Shown: piece after piece, positions 1-8,840 of the stretch
Numbering within the stretch: the stretch's first letter is position 1
Layout of the letters: the number at the start of each line of letters is the position of its first letter
NCBI GenBank assembly: GCA_963707075.1
Contig: CAVPOX010000001.1
Location: 248,001 to 312,000, forward strand
Length of the DNA: 64,000 nucleotides
Direction: 5' to 3'
Source of the DNA: CAXMQZ01 sp963707075
GTDB taxonomy: Bacteria > Acidobacteriota > Thermoanaerobaculia > Multivoradales > JAHEKO01
The notes under the pieces: generated by a model
What the model was told of the DNA's origin: nothing
Seen by the model: only the letters and a program-made list of their open reading frames with translations
Databases searched by the model: none
Position numbers and translations under genes: made by a program

Positions 1-2
1 GA

Positions 3-1460
3 TTCGCCTTGTTCGATGAACGTGTCGATGTTCCGGAGCCGGATGACCTCGATTCTGTCCGTTCGGCCCTGGCAACAGAGCTGTCCCAGAAACTGGAGGA
101 AGCACGCCAGGCGGCGGAAAGGGGACAAACCACGATCAGTATTCTGTCTCCGCCACCACGCGACATCATGGTTGGTCCCCTGCGGGTCAACACCGTCTCT
201 GCGGGAGAGTTCGACAAGGTCACCTTCTATCTCGATGGGAATCCGCTGCTGACCAAGAAGCGGCCTCCCTTCAGCGTCGAGCTGAACCTGGGAGCGGTTG
301 CCGAGACTCACCGTCTCAGAGTCGTGGCATTCGGCCCTGAGGGTGATGAGCTGGCCAGCGATGAGATGGTGATCAACCAGGGCGGTCAGCGTTTTCGGGT
401 CCGTCTCATCGAACCACGTTCGGATCGCACCTATGAAACCAGCCTCAGTGCTGTAGTACAGGCGGAGGTCCCAGATGGTGATGAGCTCGAGAGGATCGAG
501 GTGTTTCTCGATGAACAACGCGTCGCGACGCTCTATCAACCCCCGTTCGAACAGGTTGTCCTGCTCGAGCGACAGGAACTGGCCTACGTGCGTGCGGTGG
601 GCTTCCTGGCAGACGGTAGCTCCGCCGAAGATGTGGTGTTCATCAATGCTCCCGACTACTTCGAGCAGCTGGAGGTGCAGTTCGTCGAGCTCTACGCCAC
701 GGTGATCGGCAAGGACGGCAAGCAACGGCTCGACCTCACCCGTGAGGACTTCACGGTGTTCGAAGATGGAGAGCGGCAGGAGATCCGCCGTTTCGACTAT
801 GTGCGGGACCTGCCGATCCATGCGGCCCTGCTGATCGACACCTCGGCATCCATGGAAGAGGCCTTGCCACAGGTCGCGGATGCGGCCCGAGCCTTTCTCG
901 AGGAAGCCGTGGAACCCCGGGACCGCGTCACCCTGATCGGCTTCGAGTCTCGTCCCAGCGTGGAGACCCGTTTCACCAATGAAGTGAGTGAGCTGTCCGG
1001 GGCTCTGGCCAGGCTACGCCCCGGCGGCGGCACAGCTATCTACGACAGTCTGGTCTTCGCACTGCACTATTTCGATGGGGTCAAGGGGGCCAAGGCGCTG
1101 CTGCTGCTGTCGGATGGCAAGGATGAATCCAGCCACTTCGACCTCGATGGCGCACTGGCGGTGGCACACAGGGTTGGGGTGACCGTCTACGTGATTGGCA
1201 TGCGAGAGCTCTCGCGAGACAAGACGGCGAGAAGGCTCCTGCGCAGGGTTGCTCAGGAAACCGGCGGCCGAAGCTTCTTCGTCGAGGACCCCGGGGAGCT
1301 ACCTGGCATCTATCAGGCGATTCAGCGGGACCTCCGCTCCCAATACCTGATCGGCTACCAGTCGACCAGTGGCAAGGATCCGGCGCAGCTACGGTTGATC
1401 CGGGTGGAAGTCGCCGAGGGCGGCGCCGAGGTCAGAACGCTGAGCGGCTACTACCCCTGA
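3..1460 (+). CDS. VWFA-related protein of acidobacterial type, 5' partial
   Basis: The frame is open to the left edge, so the N-terminus is missing; the TTG at position 9 is only the first possible start inside the window. The visible part has two Ig-like or beta-sandwich stretches (about residues 55-210), then the 'LTREDFTVFEDG' segment that precedes the VWA domain in this family. The VWA domain follows from about residue 270, with a MIDAS motif DTSAS (D277 counted from position 9), a GGGTAIYDS loop and LLLLSDGKDESS. This order is that of the 'VWFA-related Acidobacterial' family. Members are usually secreted or periplasmic metal-dependent adhesion or assembly proteins of unknown partner. It converges on the glycosyltransferase gene with 26 bp between the stops. 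Confidence 0.85.
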   Translation, partial: FALFDERVDVPEPDDLDSVRSALATELSQKLEEARQAAERGQTTISILSPPPRDIMVGPLRVNTVSAGEFDKVTFYLDGNPLLTKKRPPFSVELNLGAVAETHRLRVVAFGPEGDELASDEMVINQGGQRFRVRLIEPRSDRTYETSLSAVVQAEVPDGDELERIEVFLDEQRVATLYQPPFEQVVLLERQELAYVRAVGFLADGSSAEDVVFINAPDYFEQLEVQFVELYATVIGKDGKQRLDLTREDFTVFEDGERQEIRRFDYVRDLPIHAALLIDTSASMEEALPQVADAARAFLEEAVEPRDRVTLIGFESRPSVETRFTNEVSELSGALARLRPGGGTAIYDSLVFALHYFDGVKGAKALLLLSDGKDESSHFDLDGALAVAHRVGVTVYVIGMRELSRDKTARRLLRRVAQETGGRSFFVEDPGELPGIYQAIQRDLRSQYLIGYQSTSGKDPAQLRLIRVEVAEGGAEVRTLSGYYP

Positions 1461-1486
1461 GGTTTAGAACCACTCTGCAGGACCGA

Positions 1487-3028
1487 TCAGTCGTAGTGGC
1501 GCACCTGGGCCCAGGCGGCCTCCAGATCGATCCGAGGCTCGCGGCAGACCCAGATGGGTTTGTTGTTCTCGTACGGCATGCAGTCCTGGCAGGTGTAGGT
1601 TGTGGCCTTTTCGACGCTGGCGAACGAACGCTGATGGTCTTCGAGCTCGCCACCAATGATGATCACCGCCCGCCCGCTGCATTCACGATGGCCCCACCAC
1701 CAGTAAGAGTTGTGACCGGAGATGGCTGGAGGAAGCCCGAGGTCGGGGCCGAAGAAGTCGATCGCGCCGGCCTGACCGTAGTTCTGGGCGAAGATGCACG
1801 CTTCGGTCTGTTCCTCGGGGGGCAGATCGTTGAAAACCGCGGCAACAGTCTCGGCCAATTCCCGCCAGCCGATCCGGTCGGCAAAGAACTGGGGAAGTCG
1901 TCCGAGCTCGTGTCGTTCCGCAGTACTGGGCTCCATTCCCAGGGTGGCCTGATACTGGATGAAAGTCTCCACCGGCAAGACGGGTTTGACGAACGGTGCC
2001 AGGGCGAGGCCTGCAATGGCGATCGACAGGAAATAGACAGGTTGCAGCCAGCGCAGGAGGGGCCGCGAAGTCAGGCGTTCGACCGCCACCCCCCCGGCCG
2101 GCAGAAGCATGGTGAAGGCGGGTGCGTAGTAGTAAGCCTTGGCCCGTTGCAGGATCATCAAGGCGAGAATGGCGAGGCAGGCCCATCCCAGAGCGCGGAA
2201 AGGTCGGCCCTGCGGCATGAGGAAATAGAAGGCCAGGGCCGTCAGAGTCAGCGGCAGGATGATCGGGTTCATCTGTAGAACCTGAGCCCTCAAGAACTCG
2301 CCCGGCGACAGGGGGAGGTTCTTGAACTGTGCGGCTCGGGTCATGAACTCCACCGTGGCCCAATCGTGAGTCACCTGCCAGACGATATAGGGCAGAAAGA
2401 TCAAGCAGGCGAGGAGTCCACCAGTCCATAGCCAGCGGCTCTTGAAGTGTCGCCAGTCGCGAGTCAGGAGCAGCCCAACGACAGTGCCAAAGCCGAGAAA
2501 GAGCACACTTATCTTGTTTTCCAGGCCGATCCCGGTGACGAGACCGAACGCTATCCACCATCGCAGCTCGCCGGTGGCCAGAAGGTGGGTCAGGATGAGT
2601 ACGGCCGCGGCCCAGAACATCACATCGAATGCATTCATCGAGAGAAAGCCGAAGGTGGCGACATACACCGGTGCCAGTGCCGTAGCAATGCCTGCCAGCA
2701 ACAATCCCCAGCGCTGTCCGCCCATCTCACGCGCGATCAGGCAGACGAGAAGGACCGTGACTCCAGCAGCCAGAGCGGGAAGCAGCCGCAGGGCCAGGAG
2801 GGATTCACCGAAGAGGTTCGTGGTCAGCCAGCTGATCCAGCCGATCAGGGCCGGATGATCGACATACCCGTATCCCAAATGCTGGCCGTTGGCCACGTAG
2901 TAGAGCTCGTCCCTGAAGATGCCGTAGGAGTCCGTGGCGGTCAGCAGATGCCCGAGTGCTGTGAAGACGGCCAGCACGGCCGGAATCGCGGGGCCAGGCT
3001 TGTCAGCCCCCGTCACTGAGCTCCTCAT
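1487..3028 (-). CDS. GT39/ArnT-like membrane glycosyltransferase
   Basis: A predicted 513-residue multi-pass membrane protein. The acidic FRDELYY motif follows the first membrane segment and matches the catalytic loop of PMT_2/GT39 enzymes, which move sugars from polyprenyl-phosphate donors to envelope acceptors. About ten hydrophobic segments follow, then a soluble C-terminal domain. The frame stays open upstream, but the ATG at 3028 overlaps the deacetylase stop in an ATGA, and residues before it look non-native, so I chose this start. Translational coupling to the upstream polysaccharide deacetylase suggests the pair modifies an envelope polysaccharide or lipid. The acceptor cannot be told from sequence. 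Confidence 0.85.
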   Translation of the reverse strand: MRSSVTGADKPGPAIPAVLAVFTALGHLLTATDSYGIFRDELYYVANGQHLGYGYVDHPALIGWISWLTTNLFGESLLALRLLPALAAGVTVLLVCLIAREMGGQRWGLLLAGIATALAPVYVATFGFLSMNAFDVMFWAAAVLILTHLLATGELRWWIAFGLVTGIGLENKISVLFLGFGTVVGLLLTRDWRHFKSRWLWTGGLLACLIFLPYIVWQVTHDWATVEFMTRAAQFKNLPLSPGEFLRAQVLQMNPIILPLTLTALAFYFLMPQGRPFRALGWACLAILALMILQRAKAYYYAPAFTMLLPAGGVAVERLTSRPLLRWLQPVYFLSIAIAGLALAPFVKPVLPVETFIQYQATLGMEPSTAERHELGRLPQFFADRIGWRELAETVAAVFNDLPPEEQTEACIFAQNYGQAGAIDFFGPDLGLPPAISGHNSYWWWGHRECSGRAVIIIGGELEDHQRSFASVEKATTYTCQDCMPYENNKPIWVCREPRIDLEAAWAQVRHYD

Positions 3029-4005
3029 TCTTCGATCCCGGCCAGGGTCTGTACCCATCGAGGCGTTGTCGGCTGGCCTGCAAAGAAAGAGCTCTCGACA
3101 CCCCGGGTCAGCGCCCAGCGATGGATCCAGGTGATTCCTCCAGGTCCCACGTAGGTGTCGGGTGACTCGAATGCCGGATCGCGCAGGGCGCGTTCGAGAT
3201 CGATGAACTTGTATCCCCGATCCTGCAAGGCTGCCAGGAGTGGTCTGAGATAGTGCGCATTGAGGGCATTGGCGTGAACCAGGAGAACCTGTGGGATCTC
3301 CCGATCGAACAGTCCTCGGCTCTGATCTTCGTAATAGCTGACCATGCGCACCATGTACCGAACATAGTCGGTACCCACCTTCTCCTGTACCTGCGTATCC
3401 TGGCGATCGAGAGCTTCGTCGTAGGCACGGGCGAAGATCCACTCGGAATTATCAACGGTGACCGGGGCGACTCGGTATCCCAGATGATCCAGCTTCCGCT
3501 CGAGAGCTCGCTTGGTTTCGAGGTCGCGCCCCGTGTGAAGAAACGGGTGTCGGAAGTACCGGTACGGCATCTCATGGTTCTCGGAGAGCGGCCGGGCAAT
3601 GTCGTCGCCCTTGAGAAGGTCCGACTCGAAATCCTCCAAAGACACCTGGTGGAGATCAGGGTGTGAATAGGTGTGATTTCCGAGCTCGATTCCCGCTTCG
3701 AGCCAGTGCTCCAGCAGAGCCACCCGCGCGGGCACGAGTCGGTCCTCGTGGTACAGCTTCGCTTCGTTGACAAAGCCGATTGCCGGCGCTTGATAAAGCT
3801 CGAGTACCTCCAGGAGGGATCGGGTGATCATCTCGACCCGCTCCTGAGGAATTCCTGGTGCGCGTTGGGCTGGCAGGTCATCGAAGGTGAGCACCATCAT
3901 GCGCGCGGGAGGATCTGGGGCAGGCGCCGCGCGCGAGGGTAGCACCAGCGCAGAGCTAACGAGAAGAGCCAGAACAGCAGTCGAGATGATTCTCATCTGT
4001 TGCAC
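3025..4005 (-). CDS. secreted polysaccharide deacetylase (NodB homology)
   Basis: 326 residues with a signal peptide ending near SRAAPAPD. The NodB fold shows motif 1 TFDDLP (catalytic Asp and metal Asp), motif 2 HTYSHPDL (two metal-binding His), a FRHPF segment, and a late LVHANALNA segment resembling motif 5. Such enzymes remove N- or O-acetyl groups from polysaccharides with a divalent metal. It overlaps the following glycosyltransferase by 4 nt. It is divergently transcribed from the cytochrome gene, with about 70 bp between the starts. Confidence 0.88.
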   Translation of the reverse strand: MQQMRIISTAVLALLVSSALVLPSRAAPAPDPPARMMVLTFDDLPAQRAPGIPQERVEMITRSLLEVLELYQAPAIGFVNEAKLYHEDRLVPARVALLEHWLEAGIELGNHTYSHPDLHQVSLEDFESDLLKGDDIARPLSENHEMPYRYFRHPFLHTGRDLETKRALERKLDHLGYRVAPVTVDNSEWIFARAYDEALDRQDTQVQEKVGTDYVRYMVRMVSYYEDQSRGLFDREIPQVLLVHANALNAHYLRPLLAALQDRGYKFIDLERALRDPAFESPDTYVGPGGITWIHRWALTRGVESSFFAGQPTTPRWVQTLAGIEE

Positions 4006-4077
4006 CGTAGCCTACCCGAATGCACGGTTACAGGTGCAATCCTGGAGCGTAGACTGATGACCTGGGAGGTGTTGAAG

Positions 4078-4650
4078 ATGAAGTGCAGACTTCTCGTTGC
4101 TGTAACCGCTCTGACGATCTCCCTCGCCGTGGCCTGTCAGAATAGGGCTGAGCAGCCGCCAGTGTCAGAGGCTGACATGGAGCTGGCCCGAGCAACCCTG
4201 GCGCCCTTCAAGGAGCAGCTGGTCGATGCTCTCATGGGTGCTTTGGGCGAGGGGGGACCGGAGACCGCGATCCACGTTTGCCGCGAGCAGGCGCCGGAGA
4301 TCGCTGCGCAGTTGAGCGTGGGCGGTGTCAGGATGGGCCGTACCAGTCACAAGACACGCAATCCCGCCAACGCGCCGCAGCCCTGGGTCGAGCCGCTCCT
4401 GGCCGCCTATCTCGAGAATCCCGAGGACTCGCAGCCGCGAGCGGTCTACGTGGATGCATCGACGATCGGCTACGTCGAGCCCATCTACGTCATGTCGTTC
4501 TGTCTGAGTTGCCATGGGACGAGTATCGATGCGGCACTTATGTCGGAGATCCAATCGGTCTATCCGGAAGACCAGGCGACTGGGTTCAGGGCCAACGACC
4601 TGCGTGGGCTCTTCTGGGTAACGCTGCCACGGGCTGAAGAGGGCGCCTGA
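4078..4650 (+). CDS. lipoprotein c-type cytochrome, DUF3365/Tll0287-like
   Basis: The ATG at 4078 is chosen because GGGAGG lies 8 nt upstream and the product then begins with a clean lipoprotein signal (lipobox LAVAC, Cys20). The 190-residue protein carries one haem-binding motif, CLSCH (C142, C145, H146), near the C-terminus. The body resembles DUF3365/Tll0287-like domains, which combine a PAS-like fold with a single c-haem. It is probably exported and lipid-anchored, with a redox or haem-sensing role. The next gene begins 2 nt after the stop. Confidence 0.8.
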   Translation: MKCRLLVAVTALTISLAVACQNRAEQPPVSEADMELARATLAPFKEQLVDALMGALGEGGPETAIHVCREQAPEIAAQLSVGGVRMGRTSHKTRNPANAPQPWVEPLLAAYLENPEDSQPRAVYVDASTIGYVEPIYVMSFCLSCHGTSIDAALMSEIQSVYPEDQATGFRANDLRGLFWVTLPRAEEGA

Positions 4651-4652
4651 CC

Positions 4653-5435
4653 TTGACCGAGCAGCATCTCCGACCGGGTGCGGTGACCCGGATCCCTGAA
4701 ATCGACCTGCAGAGTCCCGGGACTGATGCGTTGTCCCTTCCCTGGGAGCGTCGGTCGGAATTGGGATGGTCCAGGGCGGCGTGGGGCACGACCAGGCTGC
4801 TGCTGTTCGATCCGCTCGCCGCCTTCGGCCGGACGCGTCTGCACGGAGGGTTTCGGGGTCCATTGCTCTTTGCTCTCATCATTACCGCAGTAGCCAGCAC
4901 CCTGGGAGAGTTGGTCGACGGAATCGCCCGGCTGTCTCTCGGCCTGGAGGGATCGGGCAACATCAGCGACATCCTGGACCTCAGGGTCAATGAGGAGCCG
5001 GTACCGGGTGCCGCATGGTTTCCCGGAGCGGCCCTCGGCGTGGTCGGACTCGGGGGTTGTGCCCTCGGTCTGCTGATCGGTGTACCCGTTTTTGCGCTCC
5101 TGTTTCCTCTGGTCATCCTGGTCTGGACCGGAACTCTCCATCTCTGTCTCAAGTTGGTGGGTGGCCTGCGGCTCTCAGGGTCGGGTTATCAGGGGACCTG
5201 GGCCTCGATCTGCTATGCGACGGCCGCCTTTGTGCCTGGTATGGTTCCTCTGATCGGCGACTGGCTTGCCTTCCTGTGGTTGGGCGTCTTACAGGGAATC
5301 GGATTCCGGAGTCTGCACCGCGCCAGTCCGGTTCGCGCGGCGGCAGCCCTGCTCCTGCCCTTTGCGGTGGTTGGCGGGCTGTGGCTTTTGAAGACCTTCG
5401 GCCTCCTCCCGATCGAGCTCGGCAACGGTCCTTGA
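4653..5435 (+). CDS. YIP1-family integral membrane protein
   Basis: 260 residues with a soluble N-terminal 60 residues and about five hydrophobic segments arranged as in YIP1-domain proteins (LFDPLAAFGR, then helices, then a GTWASICYATAAFVPGMVP segment). Bacterial YIP1 proteins have no assigned biochemical function. The start is TTG, 2 nt after the cytochrome stop, with GAGGG about 10 nt upstream, so it is likely co-translated with that gene. A later internal start cannot be excluded. Confidence 0.7.
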   Translation: MTEQHLRPGAVTRIPEIDLQSPGTDALSLPWERRSELGWSRAAWGTTRLLLFDPLAAFGRTRLHGGFRGPLLFALIITAVASTLGELVDGIARLSLGLEGSGNISDILDLRVNEEPVPGAAWFPGAALGVVGLGGCALGLLIGVPVFALLFPLVILVWTGTLHLCLKLVGGLRLSGSGYQGTWASICYATAAFVPGMVPLIGDWLAFLWLGVLQGIGFRSLHRASPVRAAAALLLPFAVVGGLWLLKTFGLLPIELGNGP

Positions 5436-5571
5436 GCTGGGCAGTGAGCCCTTGTTTCCGATATCTTTGACTTGGCGATCAACGCAGTAGGCACCTGGCG
5501 GGATTGGATCCACGAGGATGTCGAAAAGACCTTGGGGCTTCGCGCACCGAGGTCACCAGGAGGGTTGGGAA

Positions 5572-5784
5572 ATGAGTGATGGAGAGAAGGGTTTCTTGGA
5601 TGCGGCCGAAGAGGCGATGGACAATGCCGGAGACCTGGCAGACGCCGTTTCAGAGAAGGCCAGCGAATTGACCGATGAGGTCAGAGAGGTCCTCGAAGAT
5701 GCGGCGGTCGGCTCCGAGGATGTCACCGAAGACTTGACCGAGGCGGCCCGCCAGGCGGTCGAAAAGCTCGATAAACCCGAGTAG
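5572..5784 (+). CDS. small acidic helical protein
   Basis: A 70-residue protein beginning MSDGEKGF. The start is set by AGGAGG at 5558-5563, 8 nt before the ATG. The upstream in-frame ATG at 5518 has a poor ribosome site. The sequence is strongly acidic, repeats amphipathic patterns such as AVSEKASELTDEV and LTEAARQAVEKL, and has no Cys or membrane segment. It resembles small stress-type or late-embryogenesis-like helical proteins, but no family is recognised with confidence. Confidence 0.6.
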   Translation: MSDGEKGFLDAAEEAMDNAGDLADAVSEKASELTDEVREVLEDAAVGSEDVTEDLTEAARQAVEKLDKPE

Positions 5785-5798
5785 AACGGGGATCGATC

Positions 5799-7214
5799 TC
5801 AATCGGCCAGAGGCAGTCCACTGGGGACAGCCTCGGGAACGGTGTGGCGCAAATCCGTGGAGGTCGGATCGGTCAGGGCCCAGAGAAAGTCCATCAGTCG
5901 ATTGATGTCGGATTCGGTGAGCTCTCTGGGACCGAGCTCATTGGCCGCGGCGATAGCGTTCATCACAGTGGCATCGTCGAGCAACTGGAAATCGATCGCG
6001 TTCAGGTCGGCACGGAACGGCAGGACAGCCTGATCGCGCTCGTAGCTCTGCAACGAGTCGACCGGTTGCAGCTGGTGCTTCACCATTTCCCGCAGATCGT
6101 TGTAGGCGCCGTCATGGCCCCAGGGTCCAGTCAAGGCGACGTTGCGCAGTGAAAGAGTGCGGAACTGGTAGCGGTGCGCCGGATCACCGGTGACCTGCTC
6201 GCGACCGAAATCCTCGAGACCGCTGGTGCCGTCCCCCTTGCCCGGGCCGATCTGGGGCATGGCGACCGCATGGAACTCGTGATCTGTCAGAAACTTGCCA
6301 CTGTGGCAACTCGAGCACCCGGCTCGGCCATAGAAGAGTCCCAGTCCCCGTTTGGCGTTGGGACTCAGGGCGCCATTGTCTCCACGCAGGAACTGATCGA
6401 AGGGACTGTTGTCCGACCTCCAGGCCAGTCCTTCGAATGCGGCGATGGCGTTGGCCGCGTGGACGTATGAGATGTCACTGGCCTCATCGACGTCATCGTA
6501 AACCATTGTGAAGAGGTCGACGTAAATGCTGTTGGCCTGAAGCCGGGAGGCCAGCAGACTCCAAACCCGGCGTAGGTTTCCGTTGACGGCGGCATTGGCT
6601 ATGAGGTTCTCTCCTTCTTGCCCCGCCATCTCCGTCGGCGAGGTGACCGGAAACATGGCCTGGGCGGCGAGAACATTGTCCAGGCCCGAGGGTAGATCGT
6701 CGCCCGCCGGCGAGTGAAAACCGGAAGGCTGCGAAGCGTCGACCTCGACCCGGCCGTCGTGAAACATGCGCGTGAATTCACGTGCGCCCAGGTTGAAGAC
6801 GTGAGGCGCATTGCGGGGCACTCTCTCATGAATCGAGTCGTCGTTCCTGCCTGTGTCGCGGGCGACCCCCAGGCCATTACCACCCTCACCGACACCGAGA
6901 GAAAGTCCGTCACCCGTGTCGGTAAGCGAGTGGTGACAGGTAGCGCAAGAGATGTTCCGATTGCCGCTCAGGATCTTGTCGAAGAAGAGCAGCTTGCCCA
7001 GCTCGACCTTCGCCATCGGTGGTTTGCCAGTGTCGTAGTAGTCGCTGTCCTGAACCGGGTCGGGCAAGTTTCGTCGTGCGACCTGACCCCGATTTGCGGG
7101 CTGGTCATCCAGGCGTGTGATGGGGGCACGTTGGGCGAAGGTGCCGGAGGTTACCAGTGGGACCACCATCAGTATCAGCAGCGCTCTCGAGAGACGTGTT
7201 TTCGACGAAGCCAT
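5799..7214 (-). CDS. di-haem cytochrome c peroxidase / MauG family
   Basis: About 471 residues from the ATG at 7214, with GAGGAG 5 nt upstream; two in-frame GTG codons lie just before it. A signal peptide ends near TFAQR. Two c-haem motifs are visible: CATCHH in the N-terminal half and CSSCHSG in the C-terminal half, the arrangement of bacterial cytochrome c peroxidases and MauG proteins. Members reduce hydrogen peroxide with electrons from small c-cytochromes, or oxidise protein substrates in the periplasm. It converges with the small acidic protein gene and diverges from the ECF sigma gene. Confidence 0.88.
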   Translation of the reverse strand: MASSKTRLSRALLILMVVPLVTSGTFAQRAPITRLDDQPANRGQVARRNLPDPVQDSDYYDTGKPPMAKVELGKLLFFDKILSGNRNISCATCHHSLTDTGDGLSLGVGEGGNGLGVARDTGRNDDSIHERVPRNAPHVFNLGAREFTRMFHDGRVEVDASQPSGFHSPAGDDLPSGLDNVLAAQAMFPVTSPTEMAGQEGENLIANAAVNGNLRRVWSLLASRLQANSIYVDLFTMVYDDVDEASDISYVHAANAIAAFEGLAWRSDNSPFDQFLRGDNGALSPNAKRGLGLFYGRAGCSSCHSGKFLTDHEFHAVAMPQIGPGKGDGTSGLEDFGREQVTGDPAHRYQFRTLSLRNVALTGPWGHDGAYNDLREMVKHQLQPVDSLQSYERDQAVLPFRADLNAIDFQLLDDATVMNAIAAANELGPRELTESDINRLMDFLWALTDPTSTDLRHTVPEAVPSGLPLAD

Positions 7215-7417
7215 CACCACTCCTCAGCGGACGAATACAAGGGGCAGACTCAGAGGATCGAGCTCACTCCTTCACAGACAGTAAGACTAGCAAAGCCGAG
7301 CCCTCTCTGGGTGGTGGCGATCGGGTATTCTGCATCCCGAGGCAGCCCAGATCGTTCACGGGGAGGCAGAGATGAGTGAGAATCCCGCAGGGGCTCGCCG
7401 CGCTGGTGCGGGTCAGC

Positions 7418-7443
7418 TGTAACCTTTTTTTGCCATGCCGGTC
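7418..7443 (+). promoter_or_regulatory. possible ECF-type promoter, autoregulation of the sigma factor
   Basis: TGTAACC at 7418-7424 is followed by a T-run and, about 17 nt after the AAC, by GGTC at 7440-7443. AAC-type -35 and GTC-type -10 elements are typical of ECF promoters. If used, transcription would start near 7450 and remove the ATG at 7435, leaving the GTG at 7486 as the start of the sigma gene. The spacing and motifs are read by eye. Confidence 0.35.
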
Positions 7444-7485
7444 ATCACTACAGGAGACGGGAATGGGAGCGAGGGCGGGCAGAGA

Positions 7486-8043
7486 GTGAACCAACCTACG
7501 GACTTGGAGCTCATGATCGCGGTGCAACAGGGTGAAGTCGGCAAAATGGGAGTTCTCTTCGAGCGGCATCATGCCCGCATCTACAACTTCTGCCACCGCA
7601 TGACCGGCAGCCAGGCTGCGAGCGAGGACCTGGTACAGGAAGCCTTCATGCGGGCTCTCAAGTACAGTCGGACCTTTCGTGGCGATGCGGATTTTCTGCC
7701 GTGGCTCTACCGCCTGGCCCGCAACGTCTGCAACGATTACTTCGAGAAGAACCAGCGTCTTCCGCTCACCGGAGATCAGCTTCCCGAGGAAGCCAGCACG
7801 GAACCGAGTGCCCTGGATTCGGCTCAGGCAAGGGAGCAGATCTGCCTGCTGCGGCAGGCCCTGCTGCGACTGCCCGTGGAGCGACGTGAGGTGTTGATCC
7901 TCAGTCGCTTCGAGTTCCGCAACTACGAAGAGATTGCGGGACTGCTGGGCTGCTCGGTGGGAGCAGTCAAGGTGCGGGTACACCGGGCGATGAACCAGCT
8001 GCGAGACACCTACCGGGCAATGTTGAAAGAGATCGAAACATGA
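7486..8043 (+). CDS. ECF-family RNA polymerase sigma factor
   Basis: A sigma-70 family protein with region 2 (ERHHARIYNFCHRMTG, then SEDLVQEAFMRAL and FLPWLYRLARNVCND) and region 4 (RLPVERREVLILSRFE, then YEEIAGLLGCSVGAVKVRVHRA). The GTG at 7486 gives 185 residues, the usual ECF length. The ATG at 7435 has no ribosome site and would lie upstream of the transcript start if the possible ECF promoter is real. The stop overlaps the start of the anti-sigma gene (ATGA at 8040), so the two are translationally coupled. It probably directs its own operon and envelope genes. Confidence 0.9.
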   Translation: MNQPTDLELMIAVQQGEVGKMGVLFERHHARIYNFCHRMTGSQAASEDLVQEAFMRALKYSRTFRGDADFLPWLYRLARNVCNDYFEKNQRLPLTGDQLPEEASTEPSALDSAQAREQICLLRQALLRLPVERREVLILSRFEFRNYEEIAGLLGCSVGAVKVRVHRAMNQLRDTYRAMLKEIET

Positions 8044-8840
8044 ACTGCAAGAGAGCCGACAGACTGCTGATGGATTCACTGATGGGTACCTTGAGCCCGG
8101 AGGATCGCCAGGATCTCGACGCGCATCTGGTTTCGTGTGCGCGGTGCAGCGAGGAAGCTGCGGGTATGGAGTCGCTCTGGCTCGAGTTGGGAGATCTCGT
8201 CGAGGAACCTCTGGAAGTACCCAGCGAGAAGTTGACACGTCGGTTCCGGCTGGCGCTGGCAGATCTCGAGTCAGCGCCAGAAGTCTCTTCCCGCCCGAGC
8301 TTTAGCGACTGGTGGGCCAGTTTGTGGACGGTACGCCCTGCCTGGCAAGCGGCTCTTTCCGCAGCCTTGTTGCTGTTGGGTGTGCTGGCGGGTGCCGGAC
8401 TGGCAGGCGGAGGGAGCTCGAGCCGAGAGATCGACCAACTGCGAGCAGAGATCGAGACCATGAGTCGCGTGGTGACGGTGTCGCTGCTGCAACACCAATC
8501 GGCCTCCGAGCGTCTCCGGGCTGTCAGCTGGAGCCGCATGGCCGGCGGTGACAATCGGGTTTTGACGGCTCTGCTGGACTCGGCGAGATCGGATCCAAAC
8601 GTCAACGTGCGGTTGGCTGCTGTCGATGCCCTGGCCGGATACGCAGACCAAGGGGCGGTTCGCGCCAGCCTGATCGATACCCTCGAGCTCGAGAAGTCCC
8701 CTCTCGTGCAACTGGCCGTTCTGGAGGCCGTGGCCGGAGAGGAAGGACTGCGCAAAGGTGAGCTGCAAAGACTCAAGGATGCCAGCGAAGTGGACCCGAC
8801 CCTTCTCGAGTACTTCACCAACCAGGCGGAGAGTCTGTGA
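8040..8840 (+). CDS. zinc-finger anti-sigma factor with HEAT-like C-terminus
   Basis: 266 residues. The N-terminus carries a zf-HC2/ZAS motif (HLVSCARC, a His-x3-Cys-x2-Cys pattern), as in anti-sigma factors that hold an ECF sigma factor. One membrane helix follows at about residues 100-125 (AALSAALLLLGVLAGAGLAG). The C-terminal part has HEAT-like helical repeats (NVNVRLAAVDALAGYAD, SPLVQLAVLEAVAG). The HEAT part would lie on the far side of the membrane and may sense an envelope signal; that is inference. It overlaps both neighbours. Confidence 0.85.
   Translation: MNCKRADRLLMDSLMGTLSPEDRQDLDAHLVSCARCSEEAAGMESLWLELGDLVEEPLEVPSEKLTRRFRLALADLESAPEVSSRPSFSDWWASLWTVRPAWQAALSAALLLLGVLAGAGLAGGGSSSREIDQLRAEIETMSRVVTVSLLQHQSASERLRAVSWSRMAGGDNRVLTALLDSARSDPNVNVRLAAVDALAGYADQGAVRASLIDTLELEKSPLVQLAVLEAVAGEEGLRKGELQRLKDASEVDPTLLEYFTNQAESL

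Noticed and set aside
1496..2278. Open frame antisense to the glycosyltransferase
   Set aside because: Low-complexity Gln/Gly/Arg composition and no ribosome site; the membrane protein on the other strand is convincing.
3028..3442. Longer N-terminus for the glycosyltransferase
   Set aside because: It would overlap most of the end of the deacetylase gene and encodes non-native sequence; the ATGA overlap start is better.
5465..5495. TTGACT with a possible -10 before the small acidic protein
   Set aside because: The spacing is about 15 nt and the -10 is poor.
7264..8238. Long minus-strand frame across the ECF sigma gene
   Set aside because: It covers the sigma factor and its promoter region antisense and shows no recognisable domain.
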